From Corynebacterium qintianiae (lineage in GTDB: Bacteria; Actinomycetota; Actinomycetes; Mycobacteriales; Mycobacteriaceae), in the NCBI RefSeq assembly GCF_011038645.2, contig NZ_CP064955.1, positions 372,001 to 436,000 of the forward strand: DNA of 64,000 nucleotides, read 5' to 3'. Under the pieces are notes generated by a model. It was not told the origin of the DNA, made no database searches, and was given only the letters and a program-made list of their open reading frames with translations. Positions within the stretch are counted from its first letter, which is position 1, and each line of letters opens with the position of its first letter. The translations under genes were made by a program, and so were the position numbers. Below are positions 1 through 8,416 of the stretch, one piece after another.

Positions 1-153
<153 letters not shown>

Positions 154-168
154 AGAGAGCAGGCACAC

Positions 169-1332
169 ATGCGTGATTACGTCGAGATCGGAATCGGCCG
201 GGAGGCGCGGAAGGCGTACCGCCTGAGCGACATTTCTCTGGTGCCGTCGCGCCGCACGAGATCCTCGGGTGACGTGGACACGAGCTGGCATATCGACGCC
301 TACACGTTCGACATTCCGCTGGTGTCGCACCCCACCGACGCACTCGCCAGCCCGGAGTTCGTCATTGAGATGGGCAGGCAGGGCGGCCTCGGTGTGCTCA
401 ACGCTGAGGGAATTCTGGCGCGCCACGCCTCCTTCGAGGAGGCGGTGGCGAGGGTTGCGAAGGTGTCCCGGGCCGTCATGGACGACGAGGTGGTCTCGTG
501 GACGGATATCGTTAGCGGGGATCGGCAGACGACGCAGGAGCTCCAGGCGCTGCACTCCGTACCTATTGACTATGACCTGCTCGCCGAGCGCATCGCCCAG
601 GTCCGCGACGCGGGAGTGACCGTCGCGGTGCGCGTCTCCCCGCAAAACGCCCGCGAGCTCGCCCCCGTGGTGATCAAAGCTGGTGCGGAGATCCTGTTCA
701 TCCAGGGCACGATCATCTCCGCCGAGCACGTACAGCGCGGCGGCGAGCCGCTTGACCTCAAGGAGTTCATCGGCTCCCTCGACGTGCCTGTCATTGCCGG
801 CGGGGTGTACGACTACACCACCGCGACGCACCTGATGCGCTCCGGGGCAGCCGGCATCATCGTCGGCTCCGGGGTGCTGTCGGGGTACCCGTCGGTCGGC
901 GTCGGGGTCCCGATGGCCACGGCGATCGCGGACGTTGCAGCCGCCCGCCGCGAGTACCTGGACGAGACCGGCGGGCGCTACGTGCACGTGATCGCGGACG
1001 GGGAGATCCACAACAGCGGTGACATCGCGGCTGCAATCGCGTGCGGTGCCGATGCAGTGATGCTCGGGCGCCCGCTCGCGTGGGCGGCTGAGGCCGCGGG
1101 GAACGGCACCTATTGGGAGGCCGCCGCCGCGCACCCGCGGTTCCCGCGTGGGGTAGTGGAGCCGGTCACCGGGTTGGCGGAGCGTATCCCGCTCGAGCAG
1201 GTGCTCAACGGGCCGGCCACCGAAGCCTCCGGCGAGACGAACGTGGTCGGCGGGTTGCGCCGCATCATGGCCAAGTGCGGTTACACCGACACCAAGTCGT
1301 TCCAGAAGGTCGGACTGACGGTGGGGCGGTAG
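169..1332 (+). CDS. guaB3: GuaB3 family IMP dehydrogenase-related protein
   Basis: This 387-residue protein has the IMPDH/GMP reductase TIM-barrel pattern: GGLGVLNAEG near residue 75, VIAGGVYDYTTA and GIIVGSGV in the phosphate-binding half, and VMLGRPLAWA near the end. It has no CBS domain insertion. Where IMP dehydrogenase has its catalytic-cysteine loop, this protein reads FIQGTIISAEHV, with no cysteine, so IMP oxidation by the standard thioimidate route is doubtful. The family is kept next to guaB and guaA in corynebacteria and mycobacteria. Its reaction is not certain; a regulatory or salvage role is possible. The ATG follows AGAGAGCAGG. Confidence 0.9.
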   Translation: MRDYVEIGIGREARKAYRLSDISLVPSRRTRSSGDVDTSWHIDAYTFDIPLVSHPTDALASPEFVIEMGRQGGLGVLNAEGILARHASFEEAVARVAKVSRAVMDDEVVSWTDIVSGDRQTTQELQALHSVPIDYDLLAERIAQVRDAGVTVAVRVSPQNARELAPVVIKAGAEILFIQGTIISAEHVQRGGEPLDLKEFIGSLDVPVIAGGVYDYTTATHLMRSGAAGIIVGSGVLSGYPSVGVGVPMATAIADVAAARREYLDETGGRYVHVIADGEIHNSGDIAAAIACGADAVMLGRPLAWAAEAAGNGTYWEAAAAHPRFPRGVVEPVTGLAERIPLEQVLNGPATEASGETNVVGGLRRIMAKCGYTDTKSFQKVGLTVGR

Positions 1333-1343
1333 GGTTCTTGGGC

Positions 1344-1349
1344 TACTAT
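1344..1349 (+). promoter_or_regulatory. -10 element for leaderless guaA
   Basis: TACTAT lies exactly 7 nt before the GTG start of guaA, and no ribosome binding site is visible in the 24-nt gap after guaB3. This fits the corynebacterial leaderless pattern, where transcription starts at the first base of the start codon. No convincing -35 box is seen. Confidence 0.5.
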
Positions 1350-1356
1350 TTGGGCT

Positions 1357-2913
1357 GTGACTACAGCCCAGCAACGCCCAGTACTTGTTGTCGATTTCGG
1401 TGCCCAGTACGCGCAGCTCATTGCGCGCCGCGTGCGCGAAGCCCGCGTGTACTCTGAGGTCGTGCCCTCCACCGTCACGGCCGCCGAGGTACGCGAGAAG
1501 AACCCCGTCGCTCTCGTCCTCTCCGGCGGCCCGTCCTCTGTCTACGAGGAAGGTGCCCCGCAGCTGGACCAGGAGATCTTTGAGCTGGGCCTTCCGATCT
1601 TCGGCATCTGCTACGGCTTCCAGATCATGACTCAGGCGCTCGGCGGGAAGGTGGAGAAGACCGGTGCCCGTGAGTACGGTCGGACCACGATGCTCACTTC
1701 GGAGGGTGTCCTCCATGGCGGGCTTCCTACCGAGCATCCCGTGTGGATGAGCCACGGTGATTCCGTCACGCAGGCTCCGGAAGGTTTCGAGGTCACGGCA
1801 TCGACCCCGGGTGCTCCTGTGGCGTCGTTTGAGAACGTCGAGAAGCGATTTGCGGGCGTGCAATACCACCCCGAAGTCATGCATTCGCCGCACGGCCAAC
1901 AGGTTCTGACGCGTTTCCTCACCGACATCGCCGGGTTGGAGCAGACGTGGACCGCTTCCAATATCGCCGACCAGCTAATCGGGCAAGTGCGCGAGCAGAT
2001 AGGGGAGGACGGCCACGCCATCTGCGGGCTCTCCGGGGGCGTAGATTCCGCTGTTGCGGCAGCACTCGTGCAGCGTGCCATCGGCGATCGTCTCACCTGC
2101 GTTTTCGTTGACCACGGTCTGCTTCGCCAGGGCGAGCGCGAGCAGGTGGAGCAGGACTTCGTCGCCGCCACCGGTGCGAAACTTGTCACCGTTGATGAGC
2201 GTGAGGCCTTCCTGGACAAGCTAGCGGGAGTTACGGAACCGGAGGCGAAGCGCAAGGCGATTGGCGCCGAGTTCATCCGTTCCTTCGAGCGTGCCGTCTC
2301 CTCGGTTCTATCCGACCACACTGTGGACTTCCTTGTCCAGGGCACTCTGTACCCGGACGTTGTCGAGTCCGGTGGCGGCAGCGGCACCGCGAACATCAAG
2401 AGCCACCACAACGTCGGCGGGTTGCCGGATGACGTGGAGTTCAAACTCGTCGAGCCGTTGCGCCTGCTGTTCAAGGACGAAGTCCGCGCCGTGGGACGCG
2501 AGCTCGGTCTGCCCGAGGTCATCGTCGGCCGCCAGCCGTTCCCCGGCCCCGGCCTGGGCATCCGCATCATCGGTGAGGTCACCGAGCAGCGTTTGGAGAC
2601 CCTGCGTCAGGCCGACGCCATTGCGCGCGAGGAGCTCACCCGCGCAGGGTTGGACAACCAGATCTGGCAGTGCCCGGTCGTGCTGCTTGCCGACGTCCGC
2701 TCCGTCGGTGTCCAAGGCGACGGCCGCACTTACGGCCACCCGATCGTGTTGCGCCCCGTCGCCTCCGAGGATGCGATGACCGCGGACTGGGTCCGCGTGC
2801 CCTACGAGGTGTTGGAGACGATTTCCACCCGCATCACCAACGAGGTCTCCGAGGTCAACCGGGTGGTTCTGGACATCACCTCCAAGCCGCCGGCGACCAT
2901 TGAGTGGGAGTAA
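1357..2913 (+). CDS. guaA: GMP synthase (glutamine-hydrolysing)
   Basis: GuaA converts XMP, ATP and glutamine to GMP; it is cytosolic. The 518-residue length is normal. The N-terminal class I glutamine amidotransferase shows the nucleophile motif [10 protein letters not shown] (Cys near residue 85) and the His motif GVQYHPEV. The ATP pyrophosphatase P-loop GLSGGVDSA is near residue 225. The C-terminal dimerisation domain ends [10 protein letters not shown], the classical GuaA end. The start is GTG at 1357, in frame with [14 protein letters not shown]; with TACTAT just upstream it is probably leaderless. It closes the guaB-guaB3-guaA block. Confidence 0.98.
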   Translation: MTTAQQRPVLVVDFGAQYAQLIARRVREARVYSEVVPSTVTAAEVREKNPVALVLSGGPSSVYEEGAPQLDQEIFELGLPIFGICYGFQIMTQALGGKVEKTGAREYGRTTMLTSEGVLHGGLPTEHPVWMSHGDSVTQAPEGFEVTASTPGAPVASFENVEKRFAGVQYHPEVMHSPHGQQVLTRFLTDIAGLEQTWTASNIADQLIGQVREQIGEDGHAICGLSGGVDSAVAAALVQRAIGDRLTCVFVDHGLLRQGEREQVEQDFVAATGAKLVTVDEREAFLDKLAGVTEPEAKRKAIGAEFIRSFERAVSSVLSDHTVDFLVQGTLYPDVVESGGGSGTANIKSHHNVGGLPDDVEFKLVEPLRLLFKDEVRAVGRELGLPEVIVGRQPFPGPGLGIRIIGEVTEQRLETLRQADAIAREELTRAGLDNQIWQCPVVLLADVRSVGVQGDGRTYGHPIVLRPVASEDAMTADWVRVPYEVLETISTRITNEVSEVNRVVLDITSKPPATIEWE

Positions 2914-3065
2914 CCGGGGCTGTTCCGGGGGCGGACATGGGTGGGGACTTTCGTTCCTCGTTTCCGGCCTACCTTTCACTGAACCGGGGCTCCTCATAGG
3001 GTCTGAGCCGTAGCTGCATTTGACTGCAGCCGGTATTGAAAAGGGTTCTATGGAAAGGGAACACC

Positions 3066-3699
3066 GTGAACAGGCTCCGCACCCCCGCGTTGATGACCAT
3101 GGTAACAACCATCGTGCTCGCGTCAGCTCCTGGAGCGATCGCCGAACCGGCAGTTGATCCGGTTCGTTGCCAGGATGTTGACTTGGGCGACGCCATGACG
3201 AACGAAGATGTCGCGCTTGCGTGCAAGATCGCCCAGGTTGGCAATGAGCATTTCAGCCAGTCTGACGACGGCAAAGCGCTCAAGGTCGACCTATCCGACG
3301 GGGAGCTTGAGAGCGTTTACGGGTTCAACGCTCAACAGGTGGGTGATTTCCGGGCCATTCTTGACGGGAGCTTCGTGCCGGCGTCTGCAAGACAAGAAGG
3401 AACGGCGCTGCGTGAGGGGCCCGCTACTATATTTCCAACGAGGCACTGACCGCCGGAACCTTTGTGGCCTTGGCAACCGCCGCTGAGGCGGGACCCTACG
3501 CGCTGGCAGCGGCGAGCACCGCGCTAGGGGGAGTAATCGGTGGTCCGATCGGTGCAGCAATATCCGGTGGAATTGCGTTGCTGGGTGTGGGATTCTTCAT
3601 CGACCTGGCCGCAAAAATTATCGGTGCATTGGCGCAAGGTAAGGGGGTTGCCCTGTACCCACAGTGGGGTTTCCCTCCTTGGAATCGGCCATCGAGTAA
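3066..3699 (+). pseudogene. Frameshifted secreted hydrophobic protein
   Basis: A GTG at 3066, 5 nt after GGAAAGGGA, opens a protein with a signal peptide (NRLRTPALMTMVTTIVLASA, then a cut near AIA-EPA). The frame stops at 3449 just after the GGGGCCC run at 3416-3422. In the next frame the sequence immediately continues as RYYISNEALTAGTFVALA, followed by a Gly/Ala-rich hydrophobic stretch and ALYPQWGFPPW, which resembles the second half of short secreted corynebacterial proteins with a glycine-zipper-like C-terminus. One missing base in the G/C run explains the break. A TAA at 3697 in the third frame, just before the ribosome binding site of the next gene, may be the original end, so a second shift is possible. 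A small hairpin (GCTGCA/TGCAGC, 3013-3030) precedes the gene; nothing else is seen in 2914-3065. Confidence 0.65.
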
Positions 3700-3728
3700 A
3701 ACTCGCAAAATTGCGGAAAGGAATCGAC

Positions 3729-4052
3729 ATGCACCCTTCTTTGCGCACTATCCTCCCGGTGATTGTCGGAGGGTTTGCTCTTGGAATGAGCGCCAGCATC
3801 AGATCAGGTTTGGAGACCGAGCAAGCAGCCGTCTTCTACACCTTTTACGGGATTGCGTTTGTAATCGCTCTTGTGCTGTGTTTTAAGGCTTCCGATTTCC
3901 GGACCGCCGTTAGGGATATTGCGTGCAGCGTGAGTTTGTTCGGTATCGCATGGATTGATCTTAGATATTCGTGGGTGCTGATCATCAGCGTGTCAGCGAT
4001 CTGGCTGGCCGTGGCATTTCACGAGTCGAACCGTGGTGCGGCCGGTGCTTGA
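3729..4052 (+). CDS. Small four-helix membrane protein, unknown
   Basis: An ATG at 3729 is preceded by GGAAAGGA, 7 nt upstream, and opens a 107-residue protein beginning MHPSLRTILPVIVGGFALG. Four hydrophobic segments are visible at about residues 7-25, 35-55, 66-78 and 81-99, separated by short charged loops; the tail ESNRGAAGA is probably cytoplasmic. I do not recognise a family. It directly follows the broken secreted-protein gene and may have been its operon partner, perhaps a membrane partner of that hydrophobic peptide; this is inference from position only. Confidence 0.65.
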   Translation: MHPSLRTILPVIVGGFALGMSASIRSGLETEQAAVFYTFYGIAFVIALVLCFKASDFRTAVRDIACSVSLFGIAWIDLRYSWVLIISVSAIWLAVAFHESNRGAAGA

Positions 4053-4064
4053 GCTGCTCCACGG

Positions 4065-5099
4065 CTAGCTCACTACTTCGACTTCCCCGATTCCCACGTC
4101 GACCTTGAGGGTGAGCGTGCCGCCTTTGGCGTTGTCGTTGAGCGTGGCGGGGCACTTGTCCGAGCCGACGCCCACCGCGCAGTCGAATTCCACGCGCGTG
4201 TCTTTGGGCGGGATGATGGTGACCTTGCCGATGCCGTGGTCGATCGTGGTTGCCCGGTCGTCGTCAAGCGAGCTGAGGCTGGAGAGGTCGATGGTCGTCG
4301 ACCCGATGCCGGTGTCGTAGGTGTCGCGCAAATCGTCGGTGACCTGGAACTCCACGTTCGAACCCGAGCGGGGGCCGTAATGGGCGAACATCGCTCCGGT
4401 TGTCGTGGCGCCGATAGAGAGGAGGATCAGGCCGGTGCCTCCGAGGGCGATGAGCCAGATCAGCCACCGGTTCTTCCTCGGTTCCGGCGCGGCGGCAACG
4501 GGCTCGCGGTCAAGATCGGGAAGGTGCCACAGCTCCGGTGCGGCCCCCAGCGGGTCCCAGCTCGGCGGCGTTGTCTGGCCCACGCTCGGGTGCGGGTAAC
4601 CCTCAGGCGCGGTGAGAGTGGAGTTGGCGCTTAGGCCGGTAGGCGGCACCGGCTGGGAGCGGTGCAGAAGGTACAGAGCCCCGGCCGCGAGAACGAGGGT
4701 AAACAGCGAAGCGGCGGCGAAGCTTCCCGTTCCCGCGGTGAGCGACGGGAGGAATACCACGAGGCCGACGAGCAGCCACCAACCGGTGTCGCGATCTTTC
4801 TTCTCCTGCGGGTCGAGCTGGACCTTCGGAGTATTTATCGCGCGCCACGGCGAGGTGGTCATGCCGTAGCGGGGCATGTTCATCCACATCAAGAGGTAGA
4901 CGAAAATGCCACCGCCGAAGGCGAGCGACAGGCCAACAAAGGCGAGGCGGATGATGACGGGGTCGATGCGGTAGCGGGCGCCGACGCCCTCGCACACGCC
5001 GGCGACCATGGCGTTACCGCCCTGGTTCTTGGGAATGCGGGCGGGGCGGGAGTGCCACATGTCTTTGAGGGTGGTCTCGATGCTGGTGTTCGTGTCCAT
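4065..5099 (-). CDS. PspC domain-containing membrane protein
   Basis: The 344-residue protein begins with a PspC domain: residues 25-75 contain GGNAMVAGVCEGVGARY and a first membrane helix ending MWMNMP. Two closely spaced helices follow around residues 105-145, then a Pro-rich linker, a further helix (RWLIWLIALGGTGLILLSIG), and an exported-looking beta-rich C-terminal domain of about 110 residues ending GIGEVEVVS, reminiscent of LiaF-type envelope-stress domains. It is divergent from a sensor kinase carrying its own PspC domain, so it is probably the sensory or target partner of that two-component system. The ATG at 5099 is chosen because MDTNTSIETT leads directly into the PspC domain. Confidence 0.8.
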   Translation of the reverse strand: MDTNTSIETTLKDMWHSRPARIPKNQGGNAMVAGVCEGVGARYRIDPVIIRLAFVGLSLAFGGGIFVYLLMWMNMPRYGMTTSPWRAINTPKVQLDPQEKKDRDTGWWLLVGLVVFLPSLTAGTGSFAAASLFTLVLAAGALYLLHRSQPVPPTGLSANSTLTAPEGYPHPSVGQTTPPSWDPLGAAPELWHLPDLDREPVAAAPEPRKNRWLIWLIALGGTGLILLSIGATTTGAMFAHYGPRSGSNVEFQVTDDLRDTYDTGIGSTTIDLSSLSSLDDDRATTIDHGIGKVTIIPPKDTRVEFDCAVGVGSDKCPATLNDNAKGGTLTLKVDVGIGEVEVVS

Positions 5100-5138
5100 G
5101 CTTTAAGTATCGCTTGCCGGGGCACGGAAAGCTATCGG

Positions 5139-5161
5139 GAACTGCCCTGATTTCGCAGTTC
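5139..5161. promoter_or_regulatory. Inverted repeat in kinase/PspC divergent promoter
   Basis: GAACTGC (5139-5145) and GCAGTTC (5155-5161) form a perfect 7-bp inverted repeat with a 9-nt spacer in the 111-nt region between the divergent PspC protein and the sensor kinase. This is a good shape and position for an operator bound by a dimeric LuxR-type response regulator, possibly the one at 14650. That assignment is inference. Confidence 0.4.
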
Positions 5162-5210
5162 AGGGTCATCCCCGATTTGATTGTCGGGGGTCCGTGCGAC
5201 AATCAGGGGC

Positions 5211-6389
5211 ATGTCTCCGATCACTGCTTACGCGCCTGGGCGAAGTCGGCCGTACCCGCGCTTTGCCCGGTACCGCTCGGGGCGCATCGTCGCTGGCTGT
5301 GCGGCAGGTTTGGCGGCGCACCTCGGGGTGGACGTGAAGTGGGTGCGCGTTTTCTTCGCCTTGGCCTCCTTCGCCAGCGGCCTTGGGCTGATCCTGTACG
5401 CGATGCTGTGGGTCTTCACCCCGTTGGAGAAAGGGGAGGGGACCGGAGCGCAGGGGGACTGGCCGAGGGCGGTTTATGTCCTTCTCGCCGCAGTGGGTCT
5501 CGCTGGGTCCATCATGTCGATGTCCCTGGTCAGCGGGGCAGGAGGGGCATTCGCGTTCATCCTCGGCGTCGTCGCAGTCGGAGCCGTGGTGGCGTGGCAG
5601 GCGTACGACAGGGGGATGTCCTCCGCGAGCAACGTCGTGGCCCTGGCCCTGGGAATCGTCCTGGTGATGGGTGGGGTCCTCGCGATCGCGCTGCTGGGAG
5701 ACAATGCCGGGACCGCGGGGATTGTGGTCGCCGTGCTGGCGAGCATGTTCGGGTTTTCGCTGCTGGTGATCCCGCTCATCGTTCGGCTCGCGTCGTCGCT
5801 GGTTGAGGAGCGGCAGGCCAAGGCGGTGGCGGACCAGCGCGCCGAGATTGCCTCGCGTCTGCACGACTCGGTGCTGCAGACCTTGGCGCTGATACAGAAG
5901 CGGGCGGGTGACGCGGACGAGGTCGCGCGGTTGGCGCGCGGCCAGGAGCGCGAGCTGCGGTCCTGGCTCTTCAGCGCGGAGGACAAAGCCGACGAGCGAG
6001 CGACCTCCACCGTCTTTGTGGCGCTGAACAAGGCCGCTGGCGAGGTGGAGGATTTGTTCGGAGTGGTCATCCGTCCGGTGTCGGTGGGCGAGGACGTGGC
6101 GTTCACTGAGGCGACCGAGCCGGTGGTGCTGGCGGCGCGGGAGGCGATGATGAACTCCGCCAAGCACGCGGGAGTGGATAGCCTCGACGTGTACGCGGAG
6201 AATCTGGCCGGCGAGCTCAGCGTCTTCGTACGCGACAGGGGTTCGGGGTTCGACCCCGCCGCGGTGCCGGTGGACCGGCACGGGGTGCGCGACTCCATCG
6301 TCGGGCGAATGGAGCGTTCGGGCGGGAGTGCGGTGATCCGGTCGTCGAGAAGCGAGGGGACCGAGGTGGAGCTACGCAAGCCCCTTTAG
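5211..6389 (+). CDS. PspC-fused sensor histidine kinase
   Basis: The 392-residue protein carries an N-terminal PspC domain (residues 15-75: RYRSGRIVAGCAAGLAAHLG and a membrane helix), several more membrane helices to about residue 200, then a NarL/DesK-type kinase core. The phosphoacceptor motif is ASRLHDSVLQTLALI, the N box is AAREAMMNSAKHAG, and the G box is VRDRGSGFDP. ATG at 5211, after AGGGGC, is preferred over an in-frame TTG at 5181. In C. glutamicum, as I recall, the equivalent kinase gene is adjacent to its regulator (cgtS8/cgtR8). Here the regulator is at 14650, beyond an inserted ABC-transporter cluster. Its 3' end overlaps the convergent FAD protein by 18 nt. Confidence 0.88.
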   Translation: MSPITAYAPGRSRPYPRFARYRSGRIVAGCAAGLAAHLGVDVKWVRVFFALASFASGLGLILYAMLWVFTPLEKGEGTGAQGDWPRAVYVLLAAVGLAGSIMSMSLVSGAGGAFAFILGVVAVGAVVAWQAYDRGMSSASNVVALALGIVLVMGGVLAIALLGDNAGTAGIVVAVLASMFGFSLLVIPLIVRLASSLVEERQAKAVADQRAEIASRLHDSVLQTLALIQKRAGDADEVARLARGQERELRSWLFSAEDKADERATSTVFVALNKAAGEVEDLFGVVIRPVSVGEDVAFTEATEPVVLAAREAMMNSAKHAGVDSLDVYAENLAGELSVFVRDRGSGFDPAAVPVDRHGVRDSIVGRMERSGGSAVIRSSRSEGTEVELRKPL

Positions 6390-8273
6390 TAGTGAGGCGG
6401 CGATCTTGTCGGTTTCCTGCAAAAACAGCGGATCGGTTCCCGGCATCGGCGAGATGGTGGTGTCCGCCCACTGTGCCCCGGTGGGAATGCCCGCAATATG
6501 CAGCCGCGCGTCCACTCTCCCATCCGGGTGGACGGTCCGCCGGGTAGTGCTGTCCGTCTCAGGGGCCGAGGTGGCAATGCCGCCGGGGGCGAAGGGCCGG
6601 ACCCTGCCTGCACGAACAAGGGATTGTGTGAGGGGGTCGGCGGTTGTGCGGACGTCCGGGCCGGGTAGGAAAGCGTCGGCGAGCACTTCGGCGGTCGCGC
6701 TCCTTGTCCCGCTGACTGCAGTAACCGCGCCGTCGGAGTATGTCAGGCGAGGTCTGGGGCCGAGAAACTCGACGAGGCCGGCGTCGACAAGCGCCAAAAG
6801 TTCCCGCGTGCGGAAAAGCGGCGGCCCAGATCCCACCATCTGGCCAAAAGCCATGAACTGCGAAAGAGCCCCCATCCGGTCTTCCTGGGCGCCGCGGCCG
6901 TTCTCTACTGCGACGGCTGACGGTTTCCGGGCGGCGGACACCACCCAGAGACCGGCCTTCAGGGGCGACCCCCAGGCGGACACCGCTTCTGAAATGTCGG
7001 TCTCGAGCCTCGACGCGATGTGCTCCGTCAGCATCGGCACCGTCAGGTCCTCGGTACCGGCGAGAGGATCGACCCATGCGGAAAGGTCGAAGGGGGCGTC
7101 GGTCATCCCGCTGAGCCTGCGGGTCATTTCCACCGCTGCCTCGATGATGCTTGTCGACGACGCCACTCGCTCCACATCAGCCGCGTCGATCGCGGCTAGG
7201 ATGTCGGCGAGCCCGACCCGCAAAGATTGCGGAGCGACCTCCGCCAGCGTGCGGTAGTACGCGGAGTATGAGTCGCGGACGATCGCGGGCCACAGGGCGG
7301 TACCGAAATGCACGCCTCCCTGAGCAGTGTGCGAGGTGGCCTCGACGGCTGGGCGGAGGTGCGTGAGATCCGGCTTCGGGGGCAGGGAGCGGTATTCCGA
7401 CTTGGGCAGGTAAGGGTAGCCACGTCCCGACGTAACCACGAGACGGGGCTCGCGCCCTGATGGCATGTACCGCAGGCCGGAGCGCGCGGCGGCGTCGGGG
7501 ACGAACCGGCCGCCGCGGTCGATGGTGGACAACGCCATCAGGTCGAAGAAACCCATACCGAGCCCCCGCACGAGGACGCGGCGACCCGCGGGGAGGGCGT
7601 CGACGTCCTGCTCGAGCGGATTGTTGGCGCGCACGTGGGTCAAGTCACCGGGGAGAGCAGGGGTGCCGGGCAGTACCCATCCGGTGGACAGAACTGTCGC
7701 GCCGGCCTCGACGGTGCTGCCGTCTGCAAGCCCGATAGTGTCCGCTTCCCCGTTGGAGATAAGGGAGACGGCGCGGGAGTTGTGCTCCACGACCCGGACT
7801 GATTCCGGCAGCAGGGCCAGCGCGACCCGGTAGACCCACCGCAGGTAGGCGCCGTACAGGGCGCGAGAGGGGTTGGATTCGGGCACCGTTATCGCGAGCT
7901 CGTCCCGGAACGTGGTGGTGACGTGGGGTGCGGTGGGGTGGGCGTCGAAAAGCTTTCGCTTGGCGGGGCTGATCTCCTCGCGCTCGCCCCGCAGCAGCTG
8001 GATCCACTCGAACAAGGAGGGGCCCTCGAGCACCGGTGCCCCGACGGTCGCCCCCGGCTCGGTGAACAGGGTGACCGCGCCGGCCAGTGTGTTCATGCAC
8101 AGTGTCCGAGTCTGCGAGGTGTCCCACACGCGGCCGGCGCCGATCTGAGCGTCCTCGATGAGGTGCAGCGTAAGCGGGACTGTGGTTGGGGCGGTGCGGA
8201 GGCGGGCGGCGATCCTCTCGATCACCGAGATTCCGCGGGGTCCCATCCCGACCAGTGCGATGGAGGCAACCAT
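6372..8273 (-). CDS. FAD/NAD(P)-binding protein (NAD_binding_9 type)
   Basis: A 633-residue cytosolic flavoprotein-like protein. The N-terminal dinucleotide-binding motif is IALVGMGPRGISVIER (residues 4-19), followed by a conserved WDTSQTRTLCMNT region. A second Rossmann-like signature, VLVRGLGMGFFDLMAL, is near residue 235. This is the arrangement of the FAD-NAD(P)-binding family related to ornithine/lysine N-monooxygenases, though no hydroxylase-specific motif was identified, so the reaction is unknown. It is divergent from an ABC importer/peroxidase operon and shares a regulatory region containing a perfect McbR-type site and a TATAAT box. I infer that it oxidises or reduces the imported substrate. 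The ATG at 8273 follows AAGGAC by 7 nt. Confidence 0.8.
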   Translation of the reverse strand: MVASIALVGMGPRGISVIERIAARLRTAPTTVPLTLHLIEDAQIGAGRVWDTSQTRTLCMNTLAGAVTLFTEPGATVGAPVLEGPSLFEWIQLLRGEREEISPAKRKLFDAHPTAPHVTTTFRDELAITVPESNPSRALYGAYLRWVYRVALALLPESVRVVEHNSRAVSLISNGEADTIGLADGSTVEAGATVLSTGWVLPGTPALPGDLTHVRANNPLEQDVDALPAGRRVLVRGLGMGFFDLMALSTIDRGGRFVPDAAARSGLRYMPSGREPRLVVTSGRGYPYLPKSEYRSLPPKPDLTHLRPAVEATSHTAQGGVHFGTALWPAIVRDSYSAYYRTLAEVAPQSLRVGLADILAAIDAADVERVASSTSIIEAAVEMTRRLSGMTDAPFDLSAWVDPLAGTEDLTVPMLTEHIASRLETDISEAVSAWGSPLKAGLWVVSAARKPSAVAVENGRGAQEDRMGALSQFMAFGQMVGSGPPLFRTRELLALVDAGLVEFLGPRPRLTYSDGAVTAVSGTRSATAEVLADAFLPGPDVRTTADPLTQSLVRAGRVRPFAPGGIATSAPETDSTTRRTVHPDGRVDARLHIAGIPTGAQWADTTISPMPGTDPLFLQETDKIAASLLKGLA

Positions 8274-8289
8274 TGCTCACGTCCTTCGT

Positions 8290-8295
8290 ATTATA
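8290..8295 (-). promoter_or_regulatory. -10 box for FAD protein gene
   Basis: On the minus strand TATAAT (8295 down to 8290) is a consensus -10 box about 17 nt from the ATG at 8273. The McbR-type palindrome at 8306-8321 lies upstream, covering the spacer and -35 region of this promoter, where binding would block RNA polymerase. Confidence 0.55.
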
Positions 8296-8305
8296 TTCAG
8301 AAAAG

Positions 8306-8321
8306 TAGACTACATTGTCTA
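8306..8321. promoter_or_regulatory. Predicted McbR operator (perfect)
   Basis: The sequence TAGAC-TACATT-GTCTA matches in all ten fixed positions the TAGAC-N6-GTCTA operator of McbR, the TetR-type repressor of methionine and cysteine metabolism described in C. glutamicum. It lies between the divergent FAD-protein gene and the ABC importer operon, so one site could control both. Degenerate versions occur at 22781 (MetQ) and 34825 (metY). Confidence 0.75.
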
Positions 8322-8416
8322 GTAAAATGATACCGATTCGTCTATTTATGGTAGCGTGTGGGCGACCACGACGGGAAACAGGTGATGTTGCCCGCTTCAA
8401 AGAAGGGATCGATGCA

